The notes: generated by a model not told the origin, from the letters alone. A stretch of 64,000 nucleotides of DNA from AC-32 sp963763475 (GCA_963763475.1 CAVXOR010000003.1:310001-374000), one strand, 5' to 3'. Positions 15,474 through 26,587 are shown, counted from the stretch's first letter. Translations and numbers: made by a program.

Positions 15474-16730
15474 ATGCGCTGGATGCGTCGAGGTACGGCC
15501 GTGAGCCGGTCAGAGATGCTCCGCGACCGGTCGATCGTCGCGCTGCTCTCGGCCGAGGTGATCTCGACCACTGGCGCGCAGATGACCTGGGTCGCGCTGC
15601 CCTGGTTCGTGCTGCTGACGACCGGCTCGGCGACGAGGACGACGTTCATGGTCGCTGCCGAGGTGATCGGGCTCGCGCTGCTCGGCTTGCCCGGCGGGCG
15701 GCTGCTCGGACGCCTCGGCGCGCGCCGCACGATGCTGCTCTGCGACGGGGCGCGGGCGCCGCTGATGGCAGTGATCCCGGTGCTGCACTGGACCGGCGGG
15801 CTGACCTACCCGATCCTGCTCGCAGTCGCGTTTGCGCTCGGCGCCTTCGCCGCGCCCTACTTCGCGGCGCAGAAGGTGATCGTCCCGGAGCTGCTCGGCG
15901 AGGACGAGGAACAGATCACCGAGGCGCAGGCGCTGTTCCAGGCCGCCACGCGCGCGACGCTGCTCGCCGGCCCGGCGCTCGCAGGGATCCTGATCGGCGT
16001 CGTCGGCGCCACCTCGGTGCTGCTGATCGACGCCGCCACGTACCTCGTCGCGGTCGTGTTGGTCGCCGGCTTCGTGCCGCACCGCCCGCCGGCCCCGCAG
16101 GAGGACGAGCACCGCAGCCTGCGCGCCGGCTTCCGCTTCATCAAGCAGGACCGGCTGCTGCGCGTCTGGTGGCCGACCTTCGCGGTCGGCGACGCGGCCT
16201 GGACGGCGTTCTTCGTCGCGGTGCCGGTGCTCGTGCTGTCTCGCTTCGGCCATCACCCCGGGATCGTCGGCCTCCTGATCGCCTCCTTCGGGGTCGGCGC
16301 GCTGGTCGGCAACGTGATCTCGTTCCGCTTTCTCACCCGGCGCTTCCAGGGCCTGGCCGTGATCGCCGCCTGCGCACTCGGCCAGGCCGCGCCGCTCTGG
16401 CTGCTCTGGCTGCCGCTGCCGGCGATCGCGCTCTCGGCCCTGATCTTCGCCTCGGGGATCGCGAACGGGCTCGTCAATCCGAGCCTGCACGCGATCACGA
16501 CCCTGCGCGTGCCGCCGCCGCTGCGGCCGAACGTCCTCGCCACGGCGATGGTGGGCTGGGCGGTCGTCAACCCGCTCGGCCTCTTCATCACCGGCCCGGT
16601 GCTCGACGCCTTCGGGACGACGCCGGTGCTGATCGGCTTTGCGGCCGTGCAGACCGTGGCGATGACCGTCGTCTCCCTGGCCGCCGCGCGGGAGCTCGGC
16701 CGGCAGCGGCTCGAGCCCGTGCTCAGCTGA
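15474..16730 (+). CDS. MFS transporter, DHA3-type
   Basis: A 418-residue, twelve-helix MFS protein (LLSAEVISTTGAQMTWVALPWFVLL at the start and GGRLLGRLGARRTMLLCDG as the cytosolic signature loop). It resembles the preceding exporter in type but is not a close copy. The start is uncertain: ATG 15474, ATG 15483 and GTG 15501 are all in frame, and GTG 15501 has a GAGG-like site nine bases upstream and gives a more usual N terminus (SRSEMLRDRSIVALL). A pair of DHA3 proteins could form a heterodimer or handle different substrates. The 3' end overlaps the convergent DUF1360 gene by eight bases. Confidence 0.88.
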   Translation: MRWMRRGTAVSRSEMLRDRSIVALLSAEVISTTGAQMTWVALPWFVLLTTGSATRTTFMVAAEVIGLALLGLPGGRLLGRLGARRTMLLCDGARAPLMAVIPVLHWTGGLTYPILLAVAFALGAFAAPYFAAQKVIVPELLGEDEEQITEAQALFQAATRATLLAGPALAGILIGVVGATSVLLIDAATYLVAVVLVAGFVPHRPPAPQEDEHRSLRAGFRFIKQDRLLRVWWPTFAVGDAAWTAFFVAVPVLVLSRFGHHPGIVGLLIASFGVGALVGNVISFRFLTRRFQGLAVIAACALGQAAPLWLLWLPLPAIALSALIFASGIANGLVNPSLHAITTLRVPPPLRPNVLATAMVGWAVVNPLGLFITGPVLDAFGTTPVLIGFAAVQTVAMTVVSLAAARELGRQRLEPVLS

Positions 16731-17190
16731 GCTCGTTCGCCTTGCCGGTCAGCGCCGAGAAGCCGGCCTGCAGGAAGTCGTTCGCCGCCGCGGCGCCGAG
16801 CGACCAGGTCAGCAGCCGCCCGAAGCGCGGCGCGACGACCTGCGTGCTCGCGAGCGCCGCGGCGACCCACGTTCCGGCGCAGCGCGAGCAGGTCACGAGC
16901 TCGCCGATGGCCTGCTCCATCCCTCCTTGCACAGGCTCCTCGTTCTCACCGGAGTGGGCCTGGCCACGAACGAAGGGCTGGCGGATGAAGCTGGTCACCT
17001 CGTCGTGCGAAAGCGTCCGCGCGGCCTTGAACGCTGCCGCTCCGAGCACCGCGAAGTCGAGCGCCGTGTGGCACTGCGGGTCCCGGTCGAGCATGCGCGC
17101 CAGGGCTCCGGCCGCCGCAAGACCGCCCGCGAAGATCCCCATGATCGCCGCGTAAGACTCGTAAGGCGGGCGCCTTTGGACCGAATCCAT
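16723..17190 (-). CDS. DUF1360 family membrane protein
   Basis: The 155-residue protein matches the small DUF1360 membrane family: an N-terminal membrane segment, HDEVTSFIRQPFV, then ELVTCSRCAGTWVAAALA with a conserved CxxC-like pair (CSRC) and two further helices. The function is unknown. Members are widespread in Gram-positive bacteria, often as sporulation or envelope genes. TTAGGT lies six bases before the ATG at 17190, consistent with a leaderless start. It is divergent from uvrB. Confidence 0.75.
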   Translation of the reverse strand: MDSVQRRPPYESYAAIMGIFAGGLAAAGALARMLDRDPQCHTALDFAVLGAAAFKAARTLSHDEVTSFIRQPFVRGQAHSGENEEPVQGGMEQAIGELVTCSRCAGTWVAAALASTQVVAPRFGRLLTWSLGAAAANDFLQAGFSALTGKANELS

Positions 17191-17277
17191 CCCGCTACCT
17201 AAGGCGCCGACGCCTTGCCGGTGCGGCCGTCTAACGCACCGTCTCGGGATCGTTGCGGTCTCGAAGTTTTCACCGGG

Positions 17278-17283
17278 TAGCCT
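17278..17283 (+). promoter_or_regulatory. Candidate -10 box (TAGCCT) of uvrB
   Basis: TAGCCT ends nine bases before ATG 17293 and no Shine-Dalgarno sequence is present, which fits the leaderless pattern of the region. I found no LexA-type GAAC-N4-GTTC site here, in contrast to uvrA. Confidence 0.4.
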
Positions 17284-17292
17284 CTTGAGCGA

Positions 17293-19299
17293 ATGCCCGA
17301 GTTCAAAACCTCGCAGGCGTACAAGCCGACTGGCGACCAGCCCACGGCGATCGCCGAGCTGAGTGCTGGCCTGGAGGCCGGCGAGCGCTTCCAGACGCTC
17401 CTGGGCGCGACCGGCACCGGCAAGACGGCGACCATGGCCTGGATCGTCGAGCAGGTCCAGAAGCCGACCCTGCTGATCGCGCACAACAAGACGCTGGCCG
17501 CCCAGCTCTGCAACGAGCTGCGGGAGTTCTTCCCGGACAACGCGGTCGAGTACTTCGTCTCCTACTACGACTACTACCAGCCCGAGGCGTACGTCCCGCA
17601 GGCCGACCTCTACATCGAGAAGGACAGCTCCCGGAACGACGACATCGACCGGCTGCGGCACGCGGCGACGGCCGCGCTGCTGTCACGCCGCGACGTGGTC
17701 ATCGTCGCCTCGGTCTCCTGCATCTACGGCCTCGGCTCGCCCGAGGAGTACGAGAAGCGCGTCGTCCTGCTCGCTACCGGCGAGGAGCACGACCGCGACC
17801 TCGTGCTGCGCAAGTTGGTGGACATCCAGTACTCGCGCAACGACACCCTGCTCGGCCGCGGCAAGTTTCGCGTCAAGGGCGACGTGGTCGAGGTGCAGCC
17901 CGCGCACATGGAGTCGGCCTACCGGATCTCGTTCTTCGGCGACGAGGTCGAGCAGATCACGCACTTCGACCCGCTCACGGGCGAGGTCTACGCCAAGCTC
18001 GAGCACCTCGCGCTCTTCCCGGCGACGCAGTACGTGACCTCGAAGCCCACGGTCGAGCGCGCTTCCGAGCAGATCCGGCACGAGCTCTCCGAGCAGGTCA
18101 AGCTCTTCGAGTCGCAGGGCAAGATGCTGGAGGCCCACCGCATCCGGCAGCGCACCGAGTACGACCTCGAGATGATGCAGGAGCTCGGGTTCTGCAACGG
18201 GATCGAGAACTACTCGCGCCACCTCGACGGCCGCCCGCCCGGCTCGGCGCCGCACACGCTGCTCGACTTCTTCCCTTCCGACTTCGTCGTCTTCGTGGAT
18301 GAGTCGCACCAGACCGTGCCCCAGGTCGGCGGCATGTACGAGGGCGACCGCTCGCGCAAGGAGACGCTGGTCGAGCACGGCTTCCGGCTCCCGTCGGCGC
18401 TCGACAACCGACCGCTCCGCTTCGACGAGTTCCTGGGCAAGGTGCCGCAGCTGGTCTTCATGTCCGCCACGCCCGGGCCGTACGAGCTGCGGCACTCGAC
18501 GCGGATCGCCGAGCAGCTGATCCGCCCGACCGGGATCGTCGACCCCGAGGTCGAGCTGCGCGCGACCAAGAACCAGATCGACGACCTGCTGAACGAGATC
18601 CGCCGCCGCGAGGAGGTGGGCGAGCGGGTGCTCGTGACCACGCTGACGAAGAAGATGGCCGAGGACCTGACCGACTACCTGCTCGAGTCCGGCGTCAAGG
18701 CGCGGTACCTGCACTCCGAGATCGACACGCTGGAGCGGATCCAGATCATCCGCGAGCTACGGCTCGGCGAGTACGACGTGCTCGTCGGCGTCAACCTGCT
18801 GCGCGAGGGGCTCGACCTGCCCGAGGTCTCGCTGGTGGCGATCCTGGATGCCGACAAGGAGGGCTTCCTCCGCGGCCAGACCGCGCTGATCCAGACGATC
18901 GGCCGCGCGGCGCGGAACGTCAACGGCAAGGTCCTGATGTACGCGGACAAGCACACCGAGGCGATCAAGTTCGCGCTCGACGAGACCGACCGGCGCCGCG
19001 CAAAGCAGCTCGCGTACAACGAGGAGCACGGGATCACGCCGGAGTCGATCGTGAAGGGCGTCTCCGACATCGCCGAATTCCTGGCGCTCGAGTCGCCGAC
19101 GGTCCCGGGCCGCCGGCGCAAGGGCCGCGCCGAGGTCGAGGGGATGTCGCCGGCGGAGCTGGACAAGCTCGTGATCCAGCTCGAGGAGGAGATGTTCGCC
19201 GCCGCCGAGGAGCTGCGCTTCGAGTACGCGGCCAAGCTGCGCGACGAGATCAAGGAACTGCGCCGCGAGCTGCAGGCCGCCGCCGAGACGCCTGCCTGA
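17293..19299 (+). CDS. uvrB: Excinuclease ABC subunit B
   Basis: Full-length UvrB of 668 residues. It has Walker A LLGATGTGKTATMAW, the damage-probing beta-hairpin VSYYDYYQPEAYVPQ, helicase motif FVDESHQTVPQVGGMY, motif III FMSATPGPYE, motif VI QTIGRAARNVNGKV and a C-terminal UVR domain (LVIQLEEEMFAAAEELRFEY) that contacts UvrC. It takes damaged DNA from UvrA, verifies the lesion and recruits UvrC for incision. uvrA lies 3.9 kb downstream, while uvrC is not in the window. Confidence 0.98.
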   Translation: MPEFKTSQAYKPTGDQPTAIAELSAGLEAGERFQTLLGATGTGKTATMAWIVEQVQKPTLLIAHNKTLAAQLCNELREFFPDNAVEYFVSYYDYYQPEAYVPQADLYIEKDSSRNDDIDRLRHAATAALLSRRDVVIVASVSCIYGLGSPEEYEKRVVLLATGEEHDRDLVLRKLVDIQYSRNDTLLGRGKFRVKGDVVEVQPAHMESAYRISFFGDEVEQITHFDPLTGEVYAKLEHLALFPATQYVTSKPTVERASEQIRHELSEQVKLFESQGKMLEAHRIRQRTEYDLEMMQELGFCNGIENYSRHLDGRPPGSAPHTLLDFFPSDFVVFVDESHQTVPQVGGMYEGDRSRKETLVEHGFRLPSALDNRPLRFDEFLGKVPQLVFMSATPGPYELRHSTRIAEQLIRPTGIVDPEVELRATKNQIDDLLNEIRRREEVGERVLVTTLTKKMAEDLTDYLLESGVKARYLHSEIDTLERIQIIRELRLGEYDVLVGVNLLREGLDLPEVSLVAILDADKEGFLRGQTALIQTIGRAARNVNGKVLMYADKHTEAIKFALDETDRRRAKQLAYNEEHGITPESIVKGVSDIAEFLALESPTVPGRRRKGRAEVEGMSPAELDKLVIQLEEEMFAAAEELRFEYAAKLRDEIKELRRELQAAAETPA

Positions 19300-19410
19300 G
19301 GCTGCGCTTGCGCTGCCGTCTCAGCACGTTCGAGCTGGCTCGGGCGTGCGTCTGAACTGACCGGTCGACCCAAGCGACGTCGGCGTCTGCGGCCATAAGA
19401 TCTTCCGGTC

Positions 19411-19881
19411 TTGCTCGGCGCGATCATCCAGGTTCTGATCTCCGGTTTCGTGATCGGCGCGCTCGCGCGCTGGGCGGTGCCAGGGCCCGACCCGATGTCG
19501 GTGCCGCTGACGATCCTGCTCGGCGTCTTCGGCTCGTTCCTCGGCGGCGGGATCGCGGCGGCGTTCGTCGGAACCGACCAGACCTCGGGCGACGTCTTCG
19601 CGATCCTGATCGGCTCGGTCGTGGCCTCGATGGTGATCCTGGTCCTCTACCGCCGCTACGTGCAGCACCGGCCAATCACCGGTCCGAAGGCGCACCAGGC
19701 GCCACGGGAGCGACCGCAGCTCGGCACGCTGCTGGGCCGTCCTGGCCGCGGTGCCCCGCAGGCGCCGCCGCGCAGCGACGTCTCCGAGCAGCTGCAGAAG
19801 CTCGCCGAGCTCCGGGATGAGGGCGTGCTCTCGGATGAGGAGTTCGAGGCGAAGAAAGCCGAGCTGCTCGCCCGCTCGTAA
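19411..19881 (+). CDS. GlsB/YeaQ/YmgE-type membrane protein with C-terminal SHOCT domain
   Basis: The 156-residue protein starts at TTG 19411, nine bases after TAAGAT (leaderless geometry). Three hydrophobic segments with the YeaQ/transglycosylase-associated pattern (LISGFVIGALARWAVPGPDP, ILLGVFGSFLGGGIA) occupy residues 1-90. A proline-rich linker follows, and then a SHOCT oligomerisation motif at the end (LAELRDEGVLSDEEFEAKKA). The function of the family is unknown; members are often stress-induced. A smaller paralogue follows 41 bases downstream. Confidence 0.75.
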   Translation: MLGAIIQVLISGFVIGALARWAVPGPDPMSVPLTILLGVFGSFLGGGIAAAFVGTDQTSGDVFAILIGSVVASMVILVLYRRYVQHRPITGPKAHQAPRERPQLGTLLGRPGRGAPQAPPRSDVSEQLQKLAELRDEGVLSDEEFEAKKAELLARS

Positions 19882-19921
19882 ACCAGGTTTCAGTCATGGC
19901 AACGGGGGGACCATCGCTGGC

Positions 19922-20167
19922 ATGCACTGGATATGGCTGATACTCGTAGGTGCGCTTGTCGGCGCCCTGGGTCGGCTCCTTCACCCAGGAAAGGATCCGA
20001 TGGGCTGGATCGTCACGATCCTCATCGGCATCGCATCGTTGGTAATCGCAGGCCTGATCTTGAGCGGCTTCTGGGCGTTCGTCGTGGGCGTGATCGTTGC
20101 GATCGTGCTCGTTGCCCTCGTCGGCCGGTTCTTCGGCGAGCGGCACAGCGGCGTCCTGAGCACCTAG
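19922..20167 (+). CDS. GlsB/YeaQ/YmgE family small membrane protein
   Basis: An 81-residue protein with three membrane segments (WLILVGALVGALGRLLHPGK, GWIVTILIGIASLVIAGLIL, then AFVVGVIVAIVLVALVGRFF). The HPGKDPMGW loop is the conserved element of the family. It is homologous to the membrane part of the preceding gene but lacks the SHOCT tail, so the pair probably arose by duplication. Its stop overlaps the convergent phosphoesterase gene by four bases. Confidence 0.75.
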   Translation: MHWIWLILVGALVGALGRLLHPGKDPMGWIVTILIGIASLVIAGLILSGFWAFVVGVIVAIVLVALVGRFFGERHSGVLST

Positions 20168-21006
20168 CCAGGCTCTGTGCGTAGCGGCTCACGGCCGCGC
20201 GGGAACCTCCGCGTGGCCGTGAGCCCCCAATCGTCCTCGCGCCAGACGTACGTCTGCACGAGCAGGGAGTCGTCGCTCGCCTCGTAGACGTGCAGGCCGC
20301 GCGCCTCGCCGCGCCGGTTCGGGCGCGGCTGCCCGAGGCCGGGAGCGACCGAGACCGTCACGCCGCGCAGGCCGTTGTGCTCGACCTCGAACTCGTGGCG
20401 CTCGCTGATCGCCGCCTGATGGATATGGCCGGCGAGGATCAGCTCGGCGCCGGCGTCGACGAGCCCGGCGAGCACCTCGGAGCGCCGTGCGACCGGCTTC
20501 TTGCGCGAGCGCCAGGGGGCTCCGATCAGATGGTGGTGCAGCGCGACCACGCGCAACGCGCCCTCGGGCGCGTCGTCCAGCAGCTCGGCTGCGCGGGCGA
20601 TCTGGCGGCTCTTGATGCCACCCGACTGGTGGCGCCACGGCCGCACCGAGTTGAGCCCGATGACGACCAGGCCGTCGGAGCTGAAGACGGGCTCCACCGT
20701 GTCCCACTGGCGCTCGAATTCCGCCCACGGGCGCGTGAAGCGAGCCGGGAATGTGTACGGGATGTCGTGGTTGCCGGGGATCACGAGCAGGGGCCGTCCG
20801 AGCCCGCGCAGGAACTCGGATGCGCGCTCGTGCTCACGCCTGCGGCCGCGGTGCGCGAGGTCCCCCGTGACGGCGATCAGTTCCGGCCGAATCCGCTCCA
20901 CGAGCGGCTCGAGACGCTGCTCGACGACCGTCTCCTCGACGCTTCCGGCGTGCAGGTCGGAGATGTGAAGGAGCCGCACGGGCAACGCCGAACCCACGCT
21001 ATACAC
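20164..21006 (-). CDS. Calcineurin-type metallophosphoesterase
   Basis: The 280-residue protein carries all metal-binding blocks of the family: HISDLHAGS, VTGDLAHRG, VIPGNHDIP, VALHHHLIG and LAGHIHQAA. These place two metal ions for phosphoester hydrolysis. The overall size resembles Icc/CpdA cyclic-nucleotide phosphodiesterase relatives, but the substrate cannot be assigned. GTG 21006 is the first possible start, and GTG 20979 just before RLLHISDLH is an equally good start that leaves more room for the divergent promoter. No signal peptide is visible, so it is cytosolic. Confidence 0.88.
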   Translation of the reverse strand: MYSVGSALPVRLLHISDLHAGSVEETVVEQRLEPLVERIRPELIAVTGDLAHRGRRREHERASEFLRGLGRPLLVIPGNHDIPYTFPARFTRPWAEFERQWDTVEPVFSSDGLVVIGLNSVRPWRHQSGGIKSRQIARAAELLDDAPEGALRVVALHHHLIGAPWRSRKKPVARRSEVLAGLVDAGAELILAGHIHQAAISERHEFEVEHNGLRGVTVSVAPGLGQPRPNRRGEARGLHVYEASDDSLLVQTYVWREDDWGLTATRRFPRGREPLRTEPG

Positions 21007-21014
21007 TGAGTGAA

Positions 21015-21254
21015 ATGCCCGATGAGTCGACCGAGATCTTCGACGACCTCTACCTCGGGTTGAGGGCGGGCGGCGCGTTGCGCAAGCAGCGGCGCGGCGA
21101 GCCGCTGACGACGGAGGACCGGGAAGCGCTCGGCCGCTGGGCGCGGCTCTCGCACTGGCGCAAGGCGGTAGCGATCGGAGCCTTCTCCGTCGGCACGTTC
21201 GGTCTCGGCTTCACGCTTGGCGGCCTGATCTTCGGCCGCTGGCGGAAGGCCTAG
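21015..21254 (+). CDS. Hypothetical 79-residue single-pass membrane protein
   Basis: An acidic N terminus (PDESTEIFDDLYLGLRAGG), a charged middle (TTEDREALGRWARLSHWRKA) and one C-terminal membrane helix (VAIGAFSVGTFGLGFTLGGL) ending RWRKA. I do not recognise the family. TATACA at 21000-21005 ends nine bases before the ATG, consistent with a leaderless promoter, which supports this as a real gene. It is divergent from the phosphoesterase gene and convergent with the AI-2E transporter gene, overlapping it by four bases. Confidence 0.65.
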   Translation: MPDESTEIFDDLYLGLRAGGALRKQRRGEPLTTEDREALGRWARLSHWRKAVAIGAFSVGTFGLGFTLGGLIFGRWRKA

Positions 21255-22303
21255 GCCTCCTTCGCGAACAGAACGGCGGGTCGCTCTTCCTCGGCCGGGT
21301 CCTTGTCGCGCACGATCACGTCGAGCAGGGTGACGAGCACTGCTGTCAGCGGTGTCGCCAGCAGCACGTAGAAGCCGCCGAACAGCAAGCCGACCGCGCT
21401 GACGGAGACGAGCACGAGCAGCGGGGAGAGGCCCGTGACGTGACCCATCACGCGCGGGATCACGACGTAGTCCTCGAACTGGCGTATCGCGATCACGGCG
21501 ATCCCTGCCGCGAGCCCGACGTGCCAAGAAACGGTCAGTCCCGCTCCGACAGCAACCACTCCGGCCAGGAGCGGCCCGATCACGGGGACGATCTCGACGA
21601 TCCCCCCGAAGATCCCGAGCAGAAGCCAGAACGGCACGCCGATGAGCCAGAAGGCGAGCGAGAGCATCGTCGCCACGAAGGCGATCAGCAGCAACTGCCC
21701 GCGCACGAACGCACCGAGCTTCGCGTCGATCAGCTCCCACGTGTCGCGCACCTTCTGTTTGTGCTTGCGCGCCATCATCGACGAGAGGAAGTCGATCGCC
21801 TTGTCGCGCTCGAAGATCCAGTACGCGGCCGTGGCGAAGACGAAGAAGACTCCGATCAGCACTTCGAGCGCCTTCGTCCCGAATGTCACCGACAGGTGGA
21901 AGACATTGCCTGCCGAGGGCAGCTTCTGTAGCCGTTTCTGCAGCCCGACGAAGAACTCGTGCTTGATGCCGGTCGAGTGTTTGGCCTTCTGGTTCAGCTC
22001 CTGCTGCGAGGTCGGCACTCCGCCGATCGCCTGGTCGACCTGGTCGATCGCGCGCGGCACGACCAGCCAGAGCAGGAGTGCGAGCACGCCGAGCACCGCG
22101 AGGTAGTGCAGCGCGACGCCGACCGGCCGCGGAATGCGGTGCTCGGCAAGTCGGTCGACGCCCGGACGCATCGCGGCCGCGTAGACCAGGCCGAGGAAGA
22201 CGAGCGCAACCACGATCTTCACCTTCCAGAGCGCGAGTGCGCAGACGATCACGGCGACCGCGACGAGGGTCGCGACGAAGGCTTTGCGGGCGGTGTCGGC
22301 CAT
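21251..22303 (-). CDS. AI-2E family transporter (PerM/YdiK/TqsA type)
   Basis: The 350-residue protein has seven or eight membrane helices and the family landmarks: N-terminal paired helices, a soluble segment after LVVPRAIDQVDQ, FERDKAIDFL, then the conserved GIFGGIVEIVPVIGPLLAGV block and GHVTGLSPLLVL near the C terminus. Members export autoinducer-2 or other small molecules, or act in Na+/H+ exchange, so the substrate is undefined. I chose ATG 22303 (MADTARKAF). A longer in-frame start at 22381 would run into the divergent gene. Confidence 0.85.
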   Translation of the reverse strand: MADTARKAFVATLVAVAVIVCALALWKVKIVVALVFLGLVYAAAMRPGVDRLAEHRIPRPVGVALHYLAVLGVLALLLWLVVPRAIDQVDQAIGGVPTSQQELNQKAKHSTGIKHEFFVGLQKRLQKLPSAGNVFHLSVTFGTKALEVLIGVFFVFATAAYWIFERDKAIDFLSSMMARKHKQKVRDTWELIDAKLGAFVRGQLLLIAFVATMLSLAFWLIGVPFWLLLGIFGGIVEIVPVIGPLLAGVVAVGAGLTVSWHVGLAAGIAVIAIRQFEDYVVIPRVMGHVTGLSPLLVLVSVSAVGLLFGGFYVLLATPLTAVLVTLLDVIVRDKDPAEEERPAVLFAKEA

Positions 22304-22380
22304 GGCCAGGGTGTTTTCGCCGCGTGGCGATCGCCGCAAACGCAGGAGAGGGCTGGTGTTCGCCGAAGCGGAGGCTCGCA

Positions 22381-22803
22381 ATGGTCAGGCGGGACGAAGA
22401 GGTGTGCTTCGACGCGCGCCGGCACGGCGCCGCGCTCGCGCGTCCGCTCGCGCACGCCGTGGTGCTTGTGCTGACCGGCGGCGTGTTGCTCGCCGAGCCG
22501 TGGCCGCTGCCGGTGCCGGGCGCAGCGCTGATGCTGGTCGCGGCGGCGATCTGCCTGCGTGCGGTCTGGCGCTGGGAGCGAACGCACCTCGTCGTGACCA
22601 CGGACAAGGTCTGTCTGGTCGACGGCACGCTGCGGCGGCGCTCGTCCACGGTGCGCCTGCGGTCGGTCGAGAACCTCGAGCTCGAACAGAGTCTGGCTGG
22701 CCGGGTACTCGGCTACGGCACGCTCGTCGCCGGGCCGCTCGAGATCGACCACGTCCCCGAGCCGCGGCGCGTCTACCGGCTCGTCGAGCGCCTCGCCGGC
22801 TGA
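22381..22803 (+). CDS. Membrane protein with bacterial PH-like domain
   Basis: The 140-residue protein has two N-terminal membrane helices (residues about 22-62) followed by a small beta domain with WERTHLVVTTDKVCLVDGTL and VENLELEQSLAGRVLGYGTL, the pattern of bPH2/YdbS-type PH domains. The family function is unknown and it probably acts at the inner face of the membrane. It is divergent from the AI-2E gene with 77 bases between the starts. Its stop codon TGA 22801-22803 marks the exact left edge of the transposase remnant that follows. Confidence 0.75.
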   Translation: MVRRDEEVCFDARRHGAALARPLAHAVVLVLTGGVLLAEPWPLPVPGAALMLVAAAICLRAVWRWERTHLVVTTDKVCLVDGTLRRRSSTVRLRSVENLELEQSLAGRVLGYGTLVAGPLEIDHVPEPRRVYRLVERLAG

Positions 22804-23112
22804 CGGCGCCGAACCAACGACTGGCGCTGGCACGCCTTCTGCCTGATGACCACCCACTACCACCTGGTCGTCGACACCGAGCTCTGGCGCCTGTCCGACG
22901 GCATGCACCGCCTGAACGGCACCTACGCGCTGGCCTTCAACCGGCGCCACGGGCGCAGCGGACACCTCTTCGGCGAGCGCTACGCCGCGTGGGTTCCACG
23001 AACCGAGCGCCACCTCCGCGCCACGATCGAGTACGTCCGCCGGAACCCGGTTCGCGCGGGCCTCTGCTCGGTCGCCGCCGACTGGCCGTGGAGCGCCGCC
23101 GAAGGCGCCTGA
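22804..23112 (+). pseudogene. N-terminally truncated RAYT/IS200-type (Y1) transposase fragment
   Basis: The frame reads NDWRWHAFCLMTTHYHLVVD, then LNGTYALAFNRRHGRSGHLF and IEYVRRNPVRAGL, the C-terminal two thirds of a REP-associated tyrosine transposase. The HUH-like motif region HYH is present. The N-terminal 50-60 residues are missing: the frame is closed by the stop of the upstream gene at 22801-22803. The catalytic Tyr region after NPVRAGL has drifted. From ATG 22846 an 88-residue protein could still be made. I saw no flanking terminal repeats or REP hairpins, so it looks like an immobile remnant. Confidence 0.8.
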
Positions 23113-23114
23113 AG

Positions 23115-23128
23115 CGAACACTTGTTCG
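23115..23128. promoter_or_regulatory. LexA (SOS) box upstream of uvrA
   Basis: CGAACACTTGTTCG at 23115-23128 fits the Gram-positive/actinobacterial LexA consensus CGAAC-N4-GTTYG in all ten outer positions. It overlaps the candidate -35 element (TTGTTC, 23122-23127) of uvrA, so bound LexA would block RNA polymerase. LexA control of uvrA is well established in other bacteria. Confidence 0.8.
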
Positions 23129-23150
23129 CGTCCACCGGCGCGGCTAAACT
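23122..23150 (+). promoter_or_regulatory. Promoter of uvrA
   Basis: TTGTTC (23122-23127), a 17-base spacer and TAAACT (23145-23150) lie upstream of ATG 23160. The gap of nine bases to the ATG and the lack of a Shine-Dalgarno sequence point to a leaderless mRNA. Confidence 0.6.
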
Positions 23151-23159
23151 TGCTCGGTT

Positions 23160-25993
<2,834 letters not shown>

Positions 25994-25997
<4 letters not shown>

Positions 25998-26587
25998 GCG
26001 TTCGCGCCGCGGCTGTCCCGCCCGACGAGTGGGCCTGGCTCAGGCGGGCCGTCTTCGTGCTCGTGCAGCCGCGCGATGTGTTCGCGGCGATGCGCGACGA
26101 CTCCGAGTCCGCCGCCCGCGCGCGGAGCGAGGCCGTGCTGGCGCTCGTGATCGTGAGCGGCATCGCCACCGTCTTGTGGACCCCGGTCGCCGGCACCCTG
26201 ATGGACGTCAACGGGGCGCACGCGAGCGACGGGCTCGACGTGGCGCTCTGGGCGTTCCTCGGCGGCGGGCTCTACGGCGCGGTCTTCTACTTCCTCGGCG
26301 GCCTCGTGCTCTACGCCCTCACGCGCGCCGTGGGCGGGATCACCTACCGCCAGACGCGGCACGTGCTCGCGTTCGCCTCGGCGCCGGTGGCGCTCTCGCT
26401 GCTCGTGCTCTGGCCCGTGCGGCTGGCGGTCTACGGCGACGATCTGTTCAGGACGGGCGGCGCCGACCACGGCGCCGGCAACACGACCTTCGTCGTGCTC
26501 GAGCTCCTGTTCGTCGCCTGGGCGCTGGCGCTACTCGTGCTGGGCCTGCGCGCGGTGCGCGGGGAGCCCGGCCTCGAACGCCTCTAG
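25994..26587 (+). CDS. Yip1 domain membrane protein
   Basis: The 197-residue protein has about five membrane segments and the Yip1-like arrangement: an amphipathic N terminus with VLVQPRDVFAAMRDD, then VLALVIVSGIATVLWTPVAG, LYGAVFYFLGGLVLYALTRA, FASAPVALSLLVLWPVRLAV and a last helix. Bacterial Yip1 proteins have no defined function. Translation is coupled to uvrA by the GTGA overlap, although no functional link to repair is evident. Its last 57 bases overlap the 3' end of panB on the other strand. Confidence 0.75.

Noticed and set aside
17190..17292. LexA box for uvrB
   Set aside because: No GAAC-N4-GTTC arrangement found in the intergenic region.
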